The notes under the pieces are model-generated. The model did no database searches, was not told the DNA's origin, and saw only the letters and a program-made list of their open reading frames with translations. 64,000 nt of DNA from Acidimicrobiaceae bacterium (lineage in GTDB: Bacteria; Actinomycetota; Acidimicrobiia; Acidimicrobiales; Ilumatobacteraceae), in assembly GCA_024641005.1 (NCBI GenBank), contig JAHEDX010000009.1:16564-80563 (forward strand). Direction: 5' to 3'. Positions 50,348 to 59,921 of the stretch are shown here, one piece after another; position 1 is the stretch's first letter; each line of letters opens with the position of its first letter. Position numbers and translations under genes: made by a program.

Positions 50348-53122
50348 GTGATCCTCGCTGTCCTCTTCCTCCACCTCGTGCTCGGCATTGCGCTCGTCGC
50401 TGCCGGCGACCGTGCGGGTAGTCGTGCCTTCGCCCTCGCAGCGATCGCACCCACGGTGACCTTGGCCTGGCTGGCGACCGAGATCGGATCCGTCCTCGAC
50501 GATCGCCCGGTCGAGCAACGGATCGAGTGGATCCCCCAACTCGATCTGGCGATCGATCTGCGGCTCGATGCGATGGGTGCCGTCATGGTCATGCTCGTCT
50601 CGGGCATCGGTCTGTTGGTCTGTGTCTACGCACTCGGGTACTTCTCACACCCGAAGCCCGGCACAGGTCGGCTGGCCGGACTGCTGACCGTATTCGCCGG
50701 ATCGATGCTCGGCGTCGTGTTGTCCGATCACCTGATCGCGCTGTTCCTGTTCTGGGAGCTCACGTCGGTCACGTCGTACCTGCTGATCGGCAACGACGAC
50801 CGCAACCCGCGAGCCCGTGACGCAGCGTTGTCGGCGATCCTGATCACCGGAAGCGGTGGTCTCGCGATGCTGGCCGGGTTCGTGCTGATCGGCCAGGCGG
50901 CGGACACCTATCGGCTCAGCGAGCTGGTGGCGACCCCTACCGGCGGCACAGTCATGACCGCCGGGGTCGTCCTGGTCCTGATCGGCGCCTTCACGAAATC
51001 CGCACAGCTACCGTTCGCCGGCTGGCTACCCGGGGCGATGGTGGCACCGACACCGATCAGCGCCTATCTCCACGCCGCAACGATGGTGAAGGCCGGCGTC
51101 TACCTCATCGCACGCCTGGCGCCGCTGCTCGCCGACATCGGGCCATGGCGGCCGATGGTTCTCGTGATCTCGTCGACGACGATGGTCGTCGGCGGTTGGA
51201 AGGCGCTGCGCCAACACGACCTCAAACTGTTGCTCGCGTACGGGACCGTCAGCCAGCTCGCGTTCATGATGTTGCTGTTCGGAATGGGCCGCTACGACCT
51301 GGCGCAGGCCGGCATCGTCGTGCTGATCGCACACGGTGCGTTCAAGGCAGCGTTGTTCATGGTGGTCGGCATCATCGACCACCAGACCGGCACGCGAGAC
51401 GTGCGACAGCTGCACGGCTTCGGCCGTGCATGGCGCCCGGTCGTCATCACCTCGGTGCTGGCCGCCGCCTCGATGGCCGGGTTCCCTCCCCTGCTCGGGT
51501 TCATCGCGAAGGAGAAGGGCCTCGACGCGGCGCTCCACGCCGACTTCGGCGGCGGCACCGCGCTCGTGGTCGTCCTGATCGCCGGGTCGATCCTCACGGT
51601 CGCGTACTCCGGCCGATTCGTGCTGGGCGTGTTGGGCAGGCTCGCCGAACCCGACCGGGACGCCGTCTCCACGACCGCGGCCGCACCGGCGGGCTGGTTC
51701 GTGGCCCCCGGGTTGCTGCTGGCGATCGGGTCGCTGGCGGCCGGGCTCGCCCCGGTGCTGGTCGACGAGACGGTGCAGGCCGCAACCGTGTCGCTGTATT
51801 CGGCCGCTGAACCCAAGCACGTCGTGCTGTGGGCAGGGTTCAACACGGCGCTGATGCTGTCGGCCGTCGTCATCGTGGCCGGGGCCGTGATGATCGCGTC
51901 GCACCGGCGGATCGAGCTCGCCCAACACGCGTTCGGCAGCGCGATCTCCCGCGTCCCCGACGCCGACCGCGTGTTCTGGGGGATCGTCACCGGCACGTCG
52001 CGGTTCGCAAAGCGGATCACCGCCATCGTGCAGAACGGCTCTCTGCCGATCTACCTCATGGTCATCCTCGGCGTCGCCACGGCACTGCCGCTCGTTCCGG
52101 CACTCACCTCGTTCGACACGTTGCCCGACACGATCGGCACCTGGGTGCACGTGCCGATCGCAGGCGTCATCGTCGTCGCCGCGGTCGGCGCCACGGTCGT
52201 GCGCCGTCGCATCGCAGCGGCGCTCATGCTGGGGGCGGTCGGCTACGCGATGGCCGGTTTCTACGTGGTGCAGGGCGCACCCGACCTGGCCCTCACTCAG
52301 TTCACCATCGAGACCCTCGCCACGGTGCTGTTCGTGCTGGTACTGCGGTTCCTCCCGCGTCGATTCACCGACGCGAGGGCCGTCGTCACCGCACCGGTGC
52401 GGTTGGCCGTCGCCGGCCTCGTGGGCGTGACCGTGTTCGTACTCGCACTCGTGGCGGCCGGCGCCCGCAGCGACGTGTCGCAGGCGTCGATCTCGGGCGA
52501 GATGCTCGAACGCTCGGTGCCAGACGGCAAGGGCGCCAACGTCGTCAACGTCATCCTCGTCGACTTCCGCGGCCTCGACACGCTGGGCGAGATCACGGTG
52601 CTGGCGGTGGCCGCGCTGGGCGCCGTGTCGCTCGCCCGGGTGGCGCGCCGCCCCGGTGAGCGAGCCGCCGCCAACAGAAGTTTCGCCAAGCTACCGATCG
52701 TCGATGCGTCCGCCCGGCTGCTGTATCCGAGCATCCTGGTGCTGTCGGCCTACTTCCTGTTCGCTGGCCACAACCAACCGGGCGGCGGCTTCGTCGGCGG
52801 TCTCACCGCCGGAGCCGCTATCAGTCTGCGCTACATCGCCGGAGGCGTGGCAGCCGTGCGCAAGTCGTTCCGCCTCGCGCCGTGGACGATCCTCGGTAGT
52901 GGGCTGGCGATGTCTGGTCTCACCGCGTTGGTACCGCTCGCAACCGGCAACTCGCTGCTCGAGCATGCCGACGTCAAGTGGAACCTCCCCCTCGTCGGCA
53001 CGATGAAGGCGACGTCGGCACTGCCCTTCGACATCGGCGTCTACCTCGTGGTGGTCGGCCTGGTGCTGATGGCCTACGAAGCCTTTGGCGATGACCAGGC
53101 ACCCGAGGCGGTGGCCACATGA
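50348..53122 (+). CDS. mrpA: Mrp antiporter subunit A fused to subunit B
   Basis: A 924-residue membrane protein. Residues 1-500 are an NADH-dehydrogenase-like proton channel module (key residues in LFLFWELTSVTSYLLIG and the TPISAYLHAATMVKAG segment), residues 560-740 are the MrpA C-terminal part, and residues from about 770 (ASARLLYPSILVLSAY, GHNQPGGGFVGGLTAGAA) are MrpB. The A-B fusion is usual in actinobacteria and some proteobacteria. It exchanges Na+ for H+ with the other subunits. Start is GTG 50348. It opens a six-gene operon in which each junction overlaps by 4 bases. Confidence 0.93.
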   Translation: MILAVLFLHLVLGIALVAAGDRAGSRAFALAAIAPTVTLAWLATEIGSVLDDRPVEQRIEWIPQLDLAIDLRLDAMGAVMVMLVSGIGLLVCVYALGYFSHPKPGTGRLAGLLTVFAGSMLGVVLSDHLIALFLFWELTSVTSYLLIGNDDRNPRARDAALSAILITGSGGLAMLAGFVLIGQAADTYRLSELVATPTGGTVMTAGVVLVLIGAFTKSAQLPFAGWLPGAMVAPTPISAYLHAATMVKAGVYLIARLAPLLADIGPWRPMVLVISSTTMVVGGWKALRQHDLKLLLAYGTVSQLAFMMLLFGMGRYDLAQAGIVVLIAHGAFKAALFMVVGIIDHQTGTRDVRQLHGFGRAWRPVVITSVLAAASMAGFPPLLGFIAKEKGLDAALHADFGGGTALVVVLIAGSILTVAYSGRFVLGVLGRLAEPDRDAVSTTAAAPAGWFVAPGLLLAIGSLAAGLAPVLVDETVQAATVSLYSAAEPKHVVLWAGFNTALMLSAVVIVAGAVMIASHRRIELAQHAFGSAISRVPDADRVFWGIVTGTSRFAKRITAIVQNGSLPIYLMVILGVATALPLVPALTSFDTLPDTIGTWVHVPIAGVIVVAAVGATVVRRRIAAALMLGAVGYAMAGFYVVQGAPDLALTQFTIETLATVLFVLVLRFLPRRFTDARAVVTAPVRLAVAGLVGVTVFVLALVAAGARSDVSQASISGEMLERSVPDGKGANVVNVILVDFRGLDTLGEITVLAVAALGAVSLARVARRPGERAAANRSFAKLPIVDASARLLYPSILVLSAYFLFAGHNQPGGGFVGGLTAGAAISLRYIAGGVAAVRKSFRLAPWTILGSGLAMSGLTALVPLATGNSLLEHADVKWNLPLVGTMKATSALPFDIGVYLVVVGLVLMAYEAFGDDQAPEAVAT

Positions 53123-53556
53123 CGATCCTCGTCGCCGCCGTCGCCGCCGTGCTGTTCGCGTGCGGCACCTGGCTGTTGATGCAGCGGCGTCTCTCGCGCA
53201 TCATCATCGGTATCGGCCTGCTCGGCCACGGCGCCAATCTGCTGCTGGTCACCTCGGGCGGCAGCGGTGGGCGCCCACCCATCATCGACGGGTCACCGCT
53301 CGGCGACTACGCCGATCCGCTGCCACAGGCCCTGGCGCTCACGGCGATCGTGATCACGTTCGGCGTGACCGCCTTCCTGTTGGCGCTCGGGTACCGCAGC
53401 TGGCAGCTGACCGGCGACGACCAGGTCGAGGACGATGTCGAGGACCGCATGGTCCAGCGACGCGAGGCCGACCATGCCGAGTCGGAGCACCCCGATGTCG
53501 ACCCTGACAACGACCTCGGGTCCGACCTCGAACCAGCACCGGTGGAGCAGGCATGA
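53119..53556 (+). CDS. mrpC: Mrp antiporter subunit C (MnhC-like)
   Basis: A 145-residue NuoK-like subunit with three helices (about 2-20, 28-50, 75-97), followed by an acidic tail of about 45 residues (EDDVEDRMVQRREADHAE) longer than in many homologs. ATG 53119 overlaps the MrpAB stop (ATGA). It is part of the membrane antiporter complex. Confidence 0.92.
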   Translation: MTILVAAVAAVLFACGTWLLMQRRLSRIIIGIGLLGHGANLLLVTSGGSGGRPPIIDGSPLGDYADPLPQALALTAIVITFGVTAFLLALGYRSWQLTGDDQVEDDVEDRMVQRREADHAESEHPDVDPDNDLGSDLEPAPVEQA

Positions 53557-55052
53557 GCACCCTCGTTCCGCTTCCGATGGCCATCCCATTGGTCGCATGT
53601 GCACTCTCGATCGTGGTCGGACGGTGGCGCAGCGTGCAGCGTCTCATCAGTGTCACCGCCCTCACCGCCGTGCTGGGGGTCAGCGTCGCGCTGCTGGTGC
53701 GGGCGGACGACGACGGCTTCATCGTGCACCGGTCCGGCGGCTGGTCGGCCCCCCTCGGCATCACTCTCGTCGTCGACCGTCTCGCCGGGCTCATGCTGGT
53801 CGTGTCGGCGCTGGTGCTGCTGGCCGTGATGATCTACGCGATCGGTCAGGCCGGCCAAGAACGGCAGCGAGTCGCCTTCCATCCCGTGTACCTCGTGCTC
53901 GCCACGGGCGTGTCGGCCAGCTTCCTCACCGCCGACCTGTTCAACCTGTTCGTGGCCTTCGAGATGATGCTCGCCGCAAGCTACGTGTTGATCACGATCG
54001 GAGGGCGGCCCGACCAGGTCCGCTCGGGCATGAGCTATGTCGTGATCAGCCTCGTCGCATCGACGCTGTTCATCACGGTGCTGGCGCTGATGTATGCAAG
54101 CACCGGCACCGTCAACATGGCCGACCTCAGCCTGAGGTTGGCGGAACTCGACGGCGGTGTACGCGCTGCGCTCGCGCTCGCGCTGCTCGTGGTGTTCGGT
54201 ATCAAGGCCGGGTTGTTCCCGCTGTTCTTCTGGCTGCCCGACAGCTATCCCACGGCGCCGGGCCCGGTCACGGCGATCTTCGCGGGTCTGCTGACCAAGG
54301 TCGGGGTGTACGCCATCATCCGCACGCAGACACTGCTGTTCGACGCCCCTGACTGGATGGGCACCGTACTGATCGTCGTCGCCGTACTCACGATGACGGT
54401 CGGCGTGCTCGGGGCGATCGCCCAGGACGACATGAAGCGCATCCTGGCGTTCCACATCATCAGCCAGATCGGCTACATGATCTTCGGGCTCGGCCTGTTC
54501 ACCGTGGCCGGGCTCGCCGGCGCCGTGTTCTACATCGTGCACCACATCATCGTGAAGACCGCCCTGTTCCTCGTGGCCGGTCTGGTCGACCGGCGAGCCG
54601 GCTCGAGTCGCCTCAGCGAGATCGGAGGCCTCGTTCGCACGGCACCGATGCTGGCCCTGCTGTTCGCGGTGCCCGCACTCAGCCTGGCCGGCATTCCCCC
54701 GTTCTCGGGGTTCCTGGCCAAGTTCGCCCTGGTCGACGCCGGCCTCGCGTCGTCGTCGTGGTGGGCGGTCGGGTCCAGCCTCGCCGTCGGACTGTTGACA
54801 CTGTTCTCGATGACCAAGATCTGGACGGGGGTGTTCTGGGGTGAGGCGGACGAGCAACCACGTCGCGAGCCCCGCGGCGACGGCCGGTTGGGCGGCCCGA
54901 TCGGCATGGTCGGGGCGACCGCAGCGCTGGGGTTGGCATCCATCGCCGTCAGCATCTTCGCGGGGTCGATCTACGGCATCGCCGAACGCGCCGGCCACGA
55001 CCTGCTCGCACCCGAGCGCTACGTCACAGCCGTGCTGGAGGCGAACGAGTGA
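53553..55052 (+). CDS. mrpD: Mrp antiporter subunit D
   Basis: A 499-residue NuoN/M-like proton-pumping subunit with about fourteen helices. Typical residues are in LFVAFEMMLAASYVLI (Glu on helix 5) and GIKAGLFPLFFWLPDSYP (Lys on helix 7), and KTALFLVAGLVDRRAG. ATG 53553 overlaps the MrpC stop (ATGA) and the TGA overlaps the MrpE GTG. Confidence 0.94.
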   Translation: MSTLVPLPMAIPLVACALSIVVGRWRSVQRLISVTALTAVLGVSVALLVRADDDGFIVHRSGGWSAPLGITLVVDRLAGLMLVVSALVLLAVMIYAIGQAGQERQRVAFHPVYLVLATGVSASFLTADLFNLFVAFEMMLAASYVLITIGGRPDQVRSGMSYVVISLVASTLFITVLALMYASTGTVNMADLSLRLAELDGGVRAALALALLVVFGIKAGLFPLFFWLPDSYPTAPGPVTAIFAGLLTKVGVYAIIRTQTLLFDAPDWMGTVLIVVAVLTMTVGVLGAIAQDDMKRILAFHIISQIGYMIFGLGLFTVAGLAGAVFYIVHHIIVKTALFLVAGLVDRRAGSSRLSEIGGLVRTAPMLALLFAVPALSLAGIPPFSGFLAKFALVDAGLASSSWWAVGSSLAVGLLTLFSMTKIWTGVFWGEADEQPRREPRGDGRLGGPIGMVGATAALGLASIAVSIFAGSIYGIAERAGHDLLAPERYVTAVLEANE

Positions 55053-55576
55053 GCGCCCCGCGACATTTCGCAGTGCTGCTGTGGACCGTGACCCTCTGGG
55101 TGCTGCTGTGGGGCGAAGTCAGCATTGCCAACGTTCTCAGTGGCCTCGCTGTGGCGGCGACCGTGTCGGTCCTGGCGGGGCGTCCGCGCTCCGCCGAGCC
55201 CGAGCGCCGAGCGCGGATCGCTCCGCTGGCGGCGATCCACTTCGCCGGGTTCTTCATCTACAAGCTGGTCGAGGCCAACCTGGTGCTGGCGTGGGAGATC
55301 GTCACGCCGCGCAACCGCATCCACACCGGCATCGTCGAGGTGCCGCTGCGCACCGAGACCAACCTGGCAACGATGATCGTGGCGGACGTGATCACACTCA
55401 CCCCGGGTTCGCTCGTGATCGAGGTAGTGGGTTCGCCGCCGGTGCTCTACGTCAACGTGCTGCACCTGCACCACCTCGAGCGAGTCCGACGCGACCTGCT
55501 GCGGATCGAGGAGCTGTCGGTGCGGGCGTTCGGGTCACCGACGGCACGCGCCCAGCTCGCGAGGAGCACGCCATGA
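55049..55576 (+). CDS. mrpE: Mrp antiporter subunit E
   Basis: A 175-residue small membrane subunit with two or three N-terminal helices and a cytoplasmic part; the block TEANL-type KLVEANLVLAWEIV and the strand pattern DVITLTPGSLVIEV are characteristic. GTG 55049 overlaps the MrpD stop (GTGA). Confidence 0.9.
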   Translation: MSAPRHFAVLLWTVTLWVLLWGEVSIANVLSGLAVAATVSVLAGRPRSAEPERRARIAPLAAIHFAGFFIYKLVEANLVLAWEIVTPRNRIHTGIVEVPLRTETNLATMIVADVITLTPGSLVIEVVGSPPVLYVNVLHLHHLERVRRDLLRIEELSVRAFGSPTARAQLARSTP

Positions 55577-55824
55577 CCGCGGTCGCCTACGTCATCTTGT
55601 CCCTCGCCGCGTCGATCTTCGTGATTCGGCTGCTGCTCGGCCCCAGCGTGGCCGACCGCGTGGTCGCGCTCGACGGCCTGTTGATCACCGTCATGTGCGG
55701 TGTGCTGGTGGCTGCCGCCGACCAGGACTCGGCGATCGGTCTCGACACGGTGCTGGTTGTCTCACTACTCGGATTCATCGGCACAGGGGTGCTGGCCCGC
55801 TACGTCGAACAGCGAGGCGGATGA
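55573..55824 (+). CDS. mrpF: Mrp antiporter subunit F
   Basis: An 83-residue three-helix subunit; the motif RLLLGPSVADRVVALD is diagnostic for MrpF/MnhF. ATG 55573 overlaps the MrpE stop (ATGA). The gene is easily lost inside a longer open frame in the same phase. Confidence 0.92.
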   Translation: MTAVAYVILSLAASIFVIRLLLGPSVADRVVALDGLLITVMCGVLVAAADQDSAIGLDTVLVVSLLGFIGTGVLARYVEQRGG

Positions 55825-56147
55825 TGGACCAGATCGGTGGCGTCGTGTTGGTGCTCGGTTCGCTGTTCATCCTGCTCGCCGCAGTCGGAACGCTGCGTTT
55901 CGACGACGTCTATGCCCGCATGCATGCCGCCGCCAAGGGGCCGGCGTTGGGCGTCCTGCTGACGGGCATCGGGACGGCGTCGATGATCAGGTCGGTGGCC
56001 GCCACCGTGGCCGTCACGCTCGTGATCGTGCTACAGCTGTTGACCGGTTCGGTCGGATCGCACATGCTCGGCAGATCGGTCTACCGCTCGATACGCCCAC
56101 CACTCGACGGTCCCGACGAACTGGCCGATCGCGAGCGGGCGGACTGA
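55821..56147 (+). CDS. mrpG: Mrp antiporter subunit G
   Basis: A 108-residue three-helix subunit; VGTLRFDDVYARMHAAAK is the family signature (LPDFYTRMHAATK-like). Two adjacent ATGs (55821 and 55824) are possible starts; the first overlaps the MrpF stop (ATGA). It ends the operon, and its stop lies 9 bases from the convergent methyltransferase stop. Confidence 0.92.
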   Translation: MMDQIGGVVLVLGSLFILLAAVGTLRFDDVYARMHAAAKGPALGVLLTGIGTASMIRSVAATVAVTLVIVLQLLTGSVGSHMLGRSVYRSIRPPLDGPDELADRERAD

Positions 56148-56156
56148 TCAGCGGGT

Positions 56157-57683
56157 TCAGTACCACATGTCGGGCATCGACGCCTTCTTGCGGCCCATGT
56201 AATCGAGCAGCGCCTCGTCGAGCGCCTCGTCGAGTGGTGGCGCCTGGTAGTTGGCGAGCATCTCGACGACCCGCCGCGCTGCCCGCTCTTCGGTGCGTGA
56301 CTCGCCGGCGTCCCGCCACTGCTCGTAGCTGTTGTTGTCGGCGGTGACGCTGTCGTAGAACGCCGTCTCGTAATGCCGCAAGGTGTGCTGCGAGCCGAAG
56401 AAGTGTTTGCCGGGGCCCACCTCGTGGAATCCATCGATGGCGAACTCGTCCGACTCGAGCGATACCCCCTCGAGATACCGGTGCAGAGCACCGCAGAAGT
56501 CGGCGTCCATCACGAATTTCTCGTACCCCATCGACAGTCCGCCCTCCAACCACCCCGCGGAGTGCAGGAGGAAGTTCGTGCCGCACAGGATCGCCGACAT
56601 CATCGACATCGTCGACTCGGCCATCGCCTGACCGTCTGGAATCTTCGAGGCCGTGAAGGCGCCCGCGCAGCGCAACGGCAGGCCGACCCGGCGGGCCAGC
56701 TGCCCGACCACGAGCGAGCCGATCGCTGGTTCGGGGGTTCCGAATGTCGGCGACCCGGACCGCAGTGCCATCGACGACAAGAAGTTGCCGTAGATCACCG
56801 GGCAGCCGGGGCGGATCAGCTGCGCGAGCGCGACACCGACCATGGTCTCCGCGTGGGCCTGGGCGATGTCTCCCGCCAGCGTGACCGGGCCCATCGCCCC
56901 ACCGAGGATGAACGGCACGATCACCGGCGCCTGGTTGGCTTCGGCGTAGGCGCGGATCGCCCCCGTCATCGCGTTGTCCCACACCAGCGGCGAGTTCACG
57001 TTGACGTTGCCCAAGATCACGCAGTGATCGTCGAGGAACTCGGCGCCGAACAGGATCCGGGCCATCTCGACCGAGTCGCGTGCCCGCTCGGGGATGGTGA
57101 CCGAACCCATGAATGCCTGGTCGTTGTACTTGATGTGGCTGTACACCATGTCGAGGTGGCGCTTGTTCACCGGCACGTCGACCGGTTCACAGATCGTGCC
57201 GCCCGAGTGGTGCAACCAGGGAGTCGAGTACGTGAGCTTGATGAAGTTCCGGAAGTCCTCGAGCGACGCGTAACGGCGGCCTCCCGCCAGGTCACGAACG
57301 AACGGCGACCCGTAGGCCGGCGCCATCACGACATTGTTGCCACCGATGATCACCGACTTGTCGGGATTGCGGGCATGCTGGGTGAACTCGCTCGGCGCCG
57401 ACTTCACGAGTTCGCGGATCAGGCCTGGTTCGAAACGCACCCGCGTGCCGTCGATCGAGGCCCCTGCCGCACGGAATTCCTCGCGGTCCTCTTGCTCGTT
57501 GATGTCGATCCCGATCTCGGCCAGGATCTGGTCGGCCTTGCTCTCGACGAGGTCGAGGCCGTCCGGTGTGATCAGGTCGTGCGGCATCACCTTGCGGCGG
57601 ATGAACGCCGGACCTGCTGGGCCGGAGTCGACCCCGGTGCGCTCTTCGACTCGTGCTGCTCGACCGCCCCCGCGTCGCGTCAT
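56157..57683 (-). CDS. MttB-family corrinoid methyltransferase, copy 2
   Basis: A 508-residue paralog of the methyltransferase at 39985. Family blocks: ILAEIGIDINEQEDR, HHSGGTICEPVDVPVNKRHLDM split around residues 165-190, and FLLHSAGWLEGGLSMGYEKF. The pyrrolysine region reads TASKIPDGQAMAE with no in-frame TAG. The C-terminal MPDMWY resembles the end of copy 3, and overall copies 2 and 3 look closer to each other than to copy 1. ATG 57683 follows GGGGGAA. It is the last gene of the minus-strand methyl-transfer operon. Confidence 0.88.
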   Translation of the reverse strand: MTRRGGGRAARVEERTGVDSGPAGPAFIRRKVMPHDLITPDGLDLVESKADQILAEIGIDINEQEDREEFRAAGASIDGTRVRFEPGLIRELVKSAPSEFTQHARNPDKSVIIGGNNVVMAPAYGSPFVRDLAGGRRYASLEDFRNFIKLTYSTPWLHHSGGTICEPVDVPVNKRHLDMVYSHIKYNDQAFMGSVTIPERARDSVEMARILFGAEFLDDHCVILGNVNVNSPLVWDNAMTGAIRAYAEANQAPVIVPFILGGAMGPVTLAGDIAQAHAETMVGVALAQLIRPGCPVIYGNFLSSMALRSGSPTFGTPEPAIGSLVVGQLARRVGLPLRCAGAFTASKIPDGQAMAESTMSMMSAILCGTNFLLHSAGWLEGGLSMGYEKFVMDADFCGALHRYLEGVSLESDEFAIDGFHEVGPGKHFFGSQHTLRHYETAFYDSVTADNNSYEQWRDAGESRTEERAARRVVEMLANYQAPPLDEALDEALLDYMGRKKASMPDMWY

Positions 57684-57705
57684 CGTTCCCCCTGTCGCTG
57701 GTCCG

Positions 57706-59022
57706 TCAACCCATTACCGTGCCGGATGTGACGGCCTTCTCCCGGCGACGCGAGAACGCCCCGAGATCGATCATCTGCCCCGTGTAGGCACCGTGGAACT
57801 GCACCGGCTGGGCGTCGTGATCGTGTCCGCCCATGGTGGCGTCGATGATCTCCCTCATGTACTGCCCGGCGATCGGAGCGTTCTTGAACTGGTTACCACT
57901 CGTGCCGCACGCCATGAAGAACCCGTGCAGGCTGGAGCGGTCGTAGATCGGCACCCAGTCGTCGGACGCGTCGTACAACGCTGCGAGGCCGGTCGGCTGC
58001 GACGGCACACCGAACTCGGGGACTCGCCGAGCGAGACGCATCATGGCCGTCTCCCACACCTCGACCGTCGGATAGTCGGAGTTCGAATCAGGGTCGTCTA
58101 CCCAGTGCAACTCGTCGCACTCGGGCTCTGATCCACCGAGCAGCAGCGTCCCACCGATCTGCGGCCGGAAGTACTGACCGACGTCGAGGTCGGAGACGAA
58201 CGGGGCGCCGTCCTCGAGTCGCAGTCCAACCGGCGCGGGCGCGGTGAAGACCTCCTGGCGGAGCGCGCGGTGGCCGATGGCCATGTCGTCGGTGACGCCG
58301 GCCATCTCGTTGATGATCCGAGAATGCGGCCCGCCGACGTTCACGACCACGGGAGCCACGAGCGAGTCACCCGACGCCAACGTCACGCCGGTCACACCCA
58401 CGGAGTCCCGCTCGACCGACACCACCTCGCAACGGAACGCGAACCGGGCCCCGTGCAACCGCGCAGCGTAGGCAAGGTTCTTGGCCGACAGCATCGGGTC
58501 GTCGATGAAACCACAGCGCGGCGAGTACAGCGCGGTGAGCTCGCCGACGGCGTCATCGGCGAACGCCGGGTCGTCGAGACGTTTCGGCGGGTAGTACTTG
58601 CCGACGTCGAGCATCGGGAACCGCGCCGCGAGCGTCGCTGCGTCGAGATCCTCGTAGGGGATGTCGAATTCGTCCCACCAGGGCGTGATCGCCGTACCGT
58701 CGTAGCCCGTCGTACGCAGGATCAGGTTGCCGCACTCGATGAACCTGGCCATGCCGTCAGGATCGACAGCTCCCAGGTGTGCTTCCCAGTCGAACCACAT
58801 CTGGGCCGCCTCCCAAGCCGTGAGGATGGCGTCGCGCGTCGAGTAGCTGTACCGGATGATCGACGAGGAGGCACTGGTCGACCCGGCCCCGGCCCCTGGC
58901 CCCTTGTCGACCACCACGACGTCGCGGCCACCGCGAGCCAGCTCGAGCGCGACCGACGAACCGATCACTCCGGCTCCGATGACGATCGCGTCTGCCCGCA
59001 CGAGGTCACCCACCTCGTGCAC
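57706..59022 (-). CDS. Sarcosine-oxidase-like FAD-dependent oxidoreductase (DAO family)
   Basis: A 438-residue flavoprotein. The dinucleotide motif is VIGAGVIGSSVA (about 14-25), followed by GSTSASSSIIRYSYS, the region where related enzymes bind FAD; the C-terminal FMACGTSGNQFKNAPIAGQY is typical of the DAO/SoxB group. No folate-binding domain is attached, unlike the two larger flavoproteins. GTG 59022 overlaps the end of the MetF-like gene by 17 bases. Within the methyl-transfer operon it probably oxidises a secondary or tertiary N-methyl amine such as sarcosine or dimethylglycine. Confidence 0.84.
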   Translation of the reverse strand: MHEVGDLVRADAIVIGAGVIGSSVALELARGGRDVVVVDKGPGAGAGSTSASSSIIRYSYSTRDAILTAWEAAQMWFDWEAHLGAVDPDGMARFIECGNLILRTTGYDGTAITPWWDEFDIPYEDLDAATLAARFPMLDVGKYYPPKRLDDPAFADDAVGELTALYSPRCGFIDDPMLSAKNLAYAARLHGARFAFRCEVVSVERDSVGVTGVTLASGDSLVAPVVVNVGGPHSRIINEMAGVTDDMAIGHRALRQEVFTAPAPVGLRLEDGAPFVSDLDVGQYFRPQIGGTLLLGGSEPECDELHWVDDPDSNSDYPTVEVWETAMMRLARRVPEFGVPSQPTGLAALYDASDDWVPIYDRSSLHGFFMACGTSGNQFKNAPIAGQYMREIIDATMGGHDHDAQPVQFHGAYTGQMIDLGAFSRRREKAVTSGTVMG

Positions 59023-59908
59023 CGTTCACGATCGTCTCCTGCCAAGCGCGCGTGTCCGCGACCGCATTGAACGTGAACGAATGGAGCGCCTCGATCCCGA
59101 GTTCGAGCGCGTCATCGGCGAACGCCACGACCATGTCGGTCGGGTCGAAGCCGCCGGGCGCCATCAGTTGCATCACGGTCGAGCGGTTCTTGCTGAGATA
59201 TCGCAGCGACGCTCCGATCCCCAGCCTCGTGCCCATCGTCATCAGGCGAGCTCGGTCGACCACGCCGGGAAGACCCAGCCGCACGGGCAGCGTCAAACCC
59301 GCGGCACGCTCGGTCTGCAGCCACGAACGGATCTTCGCTTCGTCGAAGCACATCTGGGTCGAGACCCAACCGGCCACGCCCGCCTCGGCCAGCGCAGCCT
59401 GCTTGGCATGTAGTTGTGCGGTGATCTCTTCGTCGGCGATCATCGCGTGACCGTCCGGGTAGCCGGAGATACCCAACCGTTCGATGCCGGGGTTCGCACC
59501 CAACAGGTCGCGGATGAACGGCAGGGCGCCTGGGTACGGGCCGGCGGGTTCGGGTGCGTCACCGGCAATGACGAACACGTCGGACACGCCCACATCTCGC
59601 AGCCACGAGGCCAACGCAACGACGTGCTCAGGGCCTTCGACGAGCCGCGCCGCGAAGTGCGGAACGGGACGGTGGCCGAGTTCGAGCAACCGCTCGGTGT
59701 ACTCCTGGGTCACCGAGATGCCCTTCGCCGGCGAGCACGTGACCGACACGTGAGCACCTGCGGGAAGATCCTCGATCGCCTGGTCGATCGACTTCATCGG
59801 CACGATCTCGTAGTGGAGATCGGCGACGAGATTGCGCATCGCCGGCGAGCTCACCGGGTCGCGGGTCGTGTCCGGTGACCGTTTGAACTTCTTCAAGAGA
59901 TTCAACAT
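59006..59908 (-). CDS. MetF-like methylenetetrahydrofolate reductase
   Basis: A 300-residue TIM-barrel flavin enzyme. Matching blocks are HVSVTCSPAKGISVTQEY (N-terminal strand), VFVIAGDAPEPAGPYPGAL (the MTHFR R-GD-P type motif, here AGD), LGISGYPDGH and a C-terminal LGIEALHSFTFN. It interconverts methylene- and methyl-tetrahydrofolate. In an operon with corrinoid methyltransferases it most likely runs in the oxidative direction, from methyl-tetrahydrofolate to methylene-tetrahydrofolate. ATG 59908 follows GAGGAG. The first 20 residues are a basic extension (KKFKRS). Confidence 0.87.
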   Translation of the reverse strand: MLNLLKKFKRSPDTTRDPVSSPAMRNLVADLHYEIVPMKSIDQAIEDLPAGAHVSVTCSPAKGISVTQEYTERLLELGHRPVPHFAARLVEGPEHVVALASWLRDVGVSDVFVIAGDAPEPAGPYPGALPFIRDLLGANPGIERLGISGYPDGHAMIADEEITAQLHAKQAALAEAGVAGWVSTQMCFDEAKIRSWLQTERAAGLTLPVRLGLPGVVDRARLMTMGTRLGIGASLRYLSKNRSTVMQLMAPGGFDPTDMVVAFADDALELGIEALHSFTFNAVADTRAWQETIVNGARGG

Positions 59909-59921
59909 GTCGTGCTCCTCA

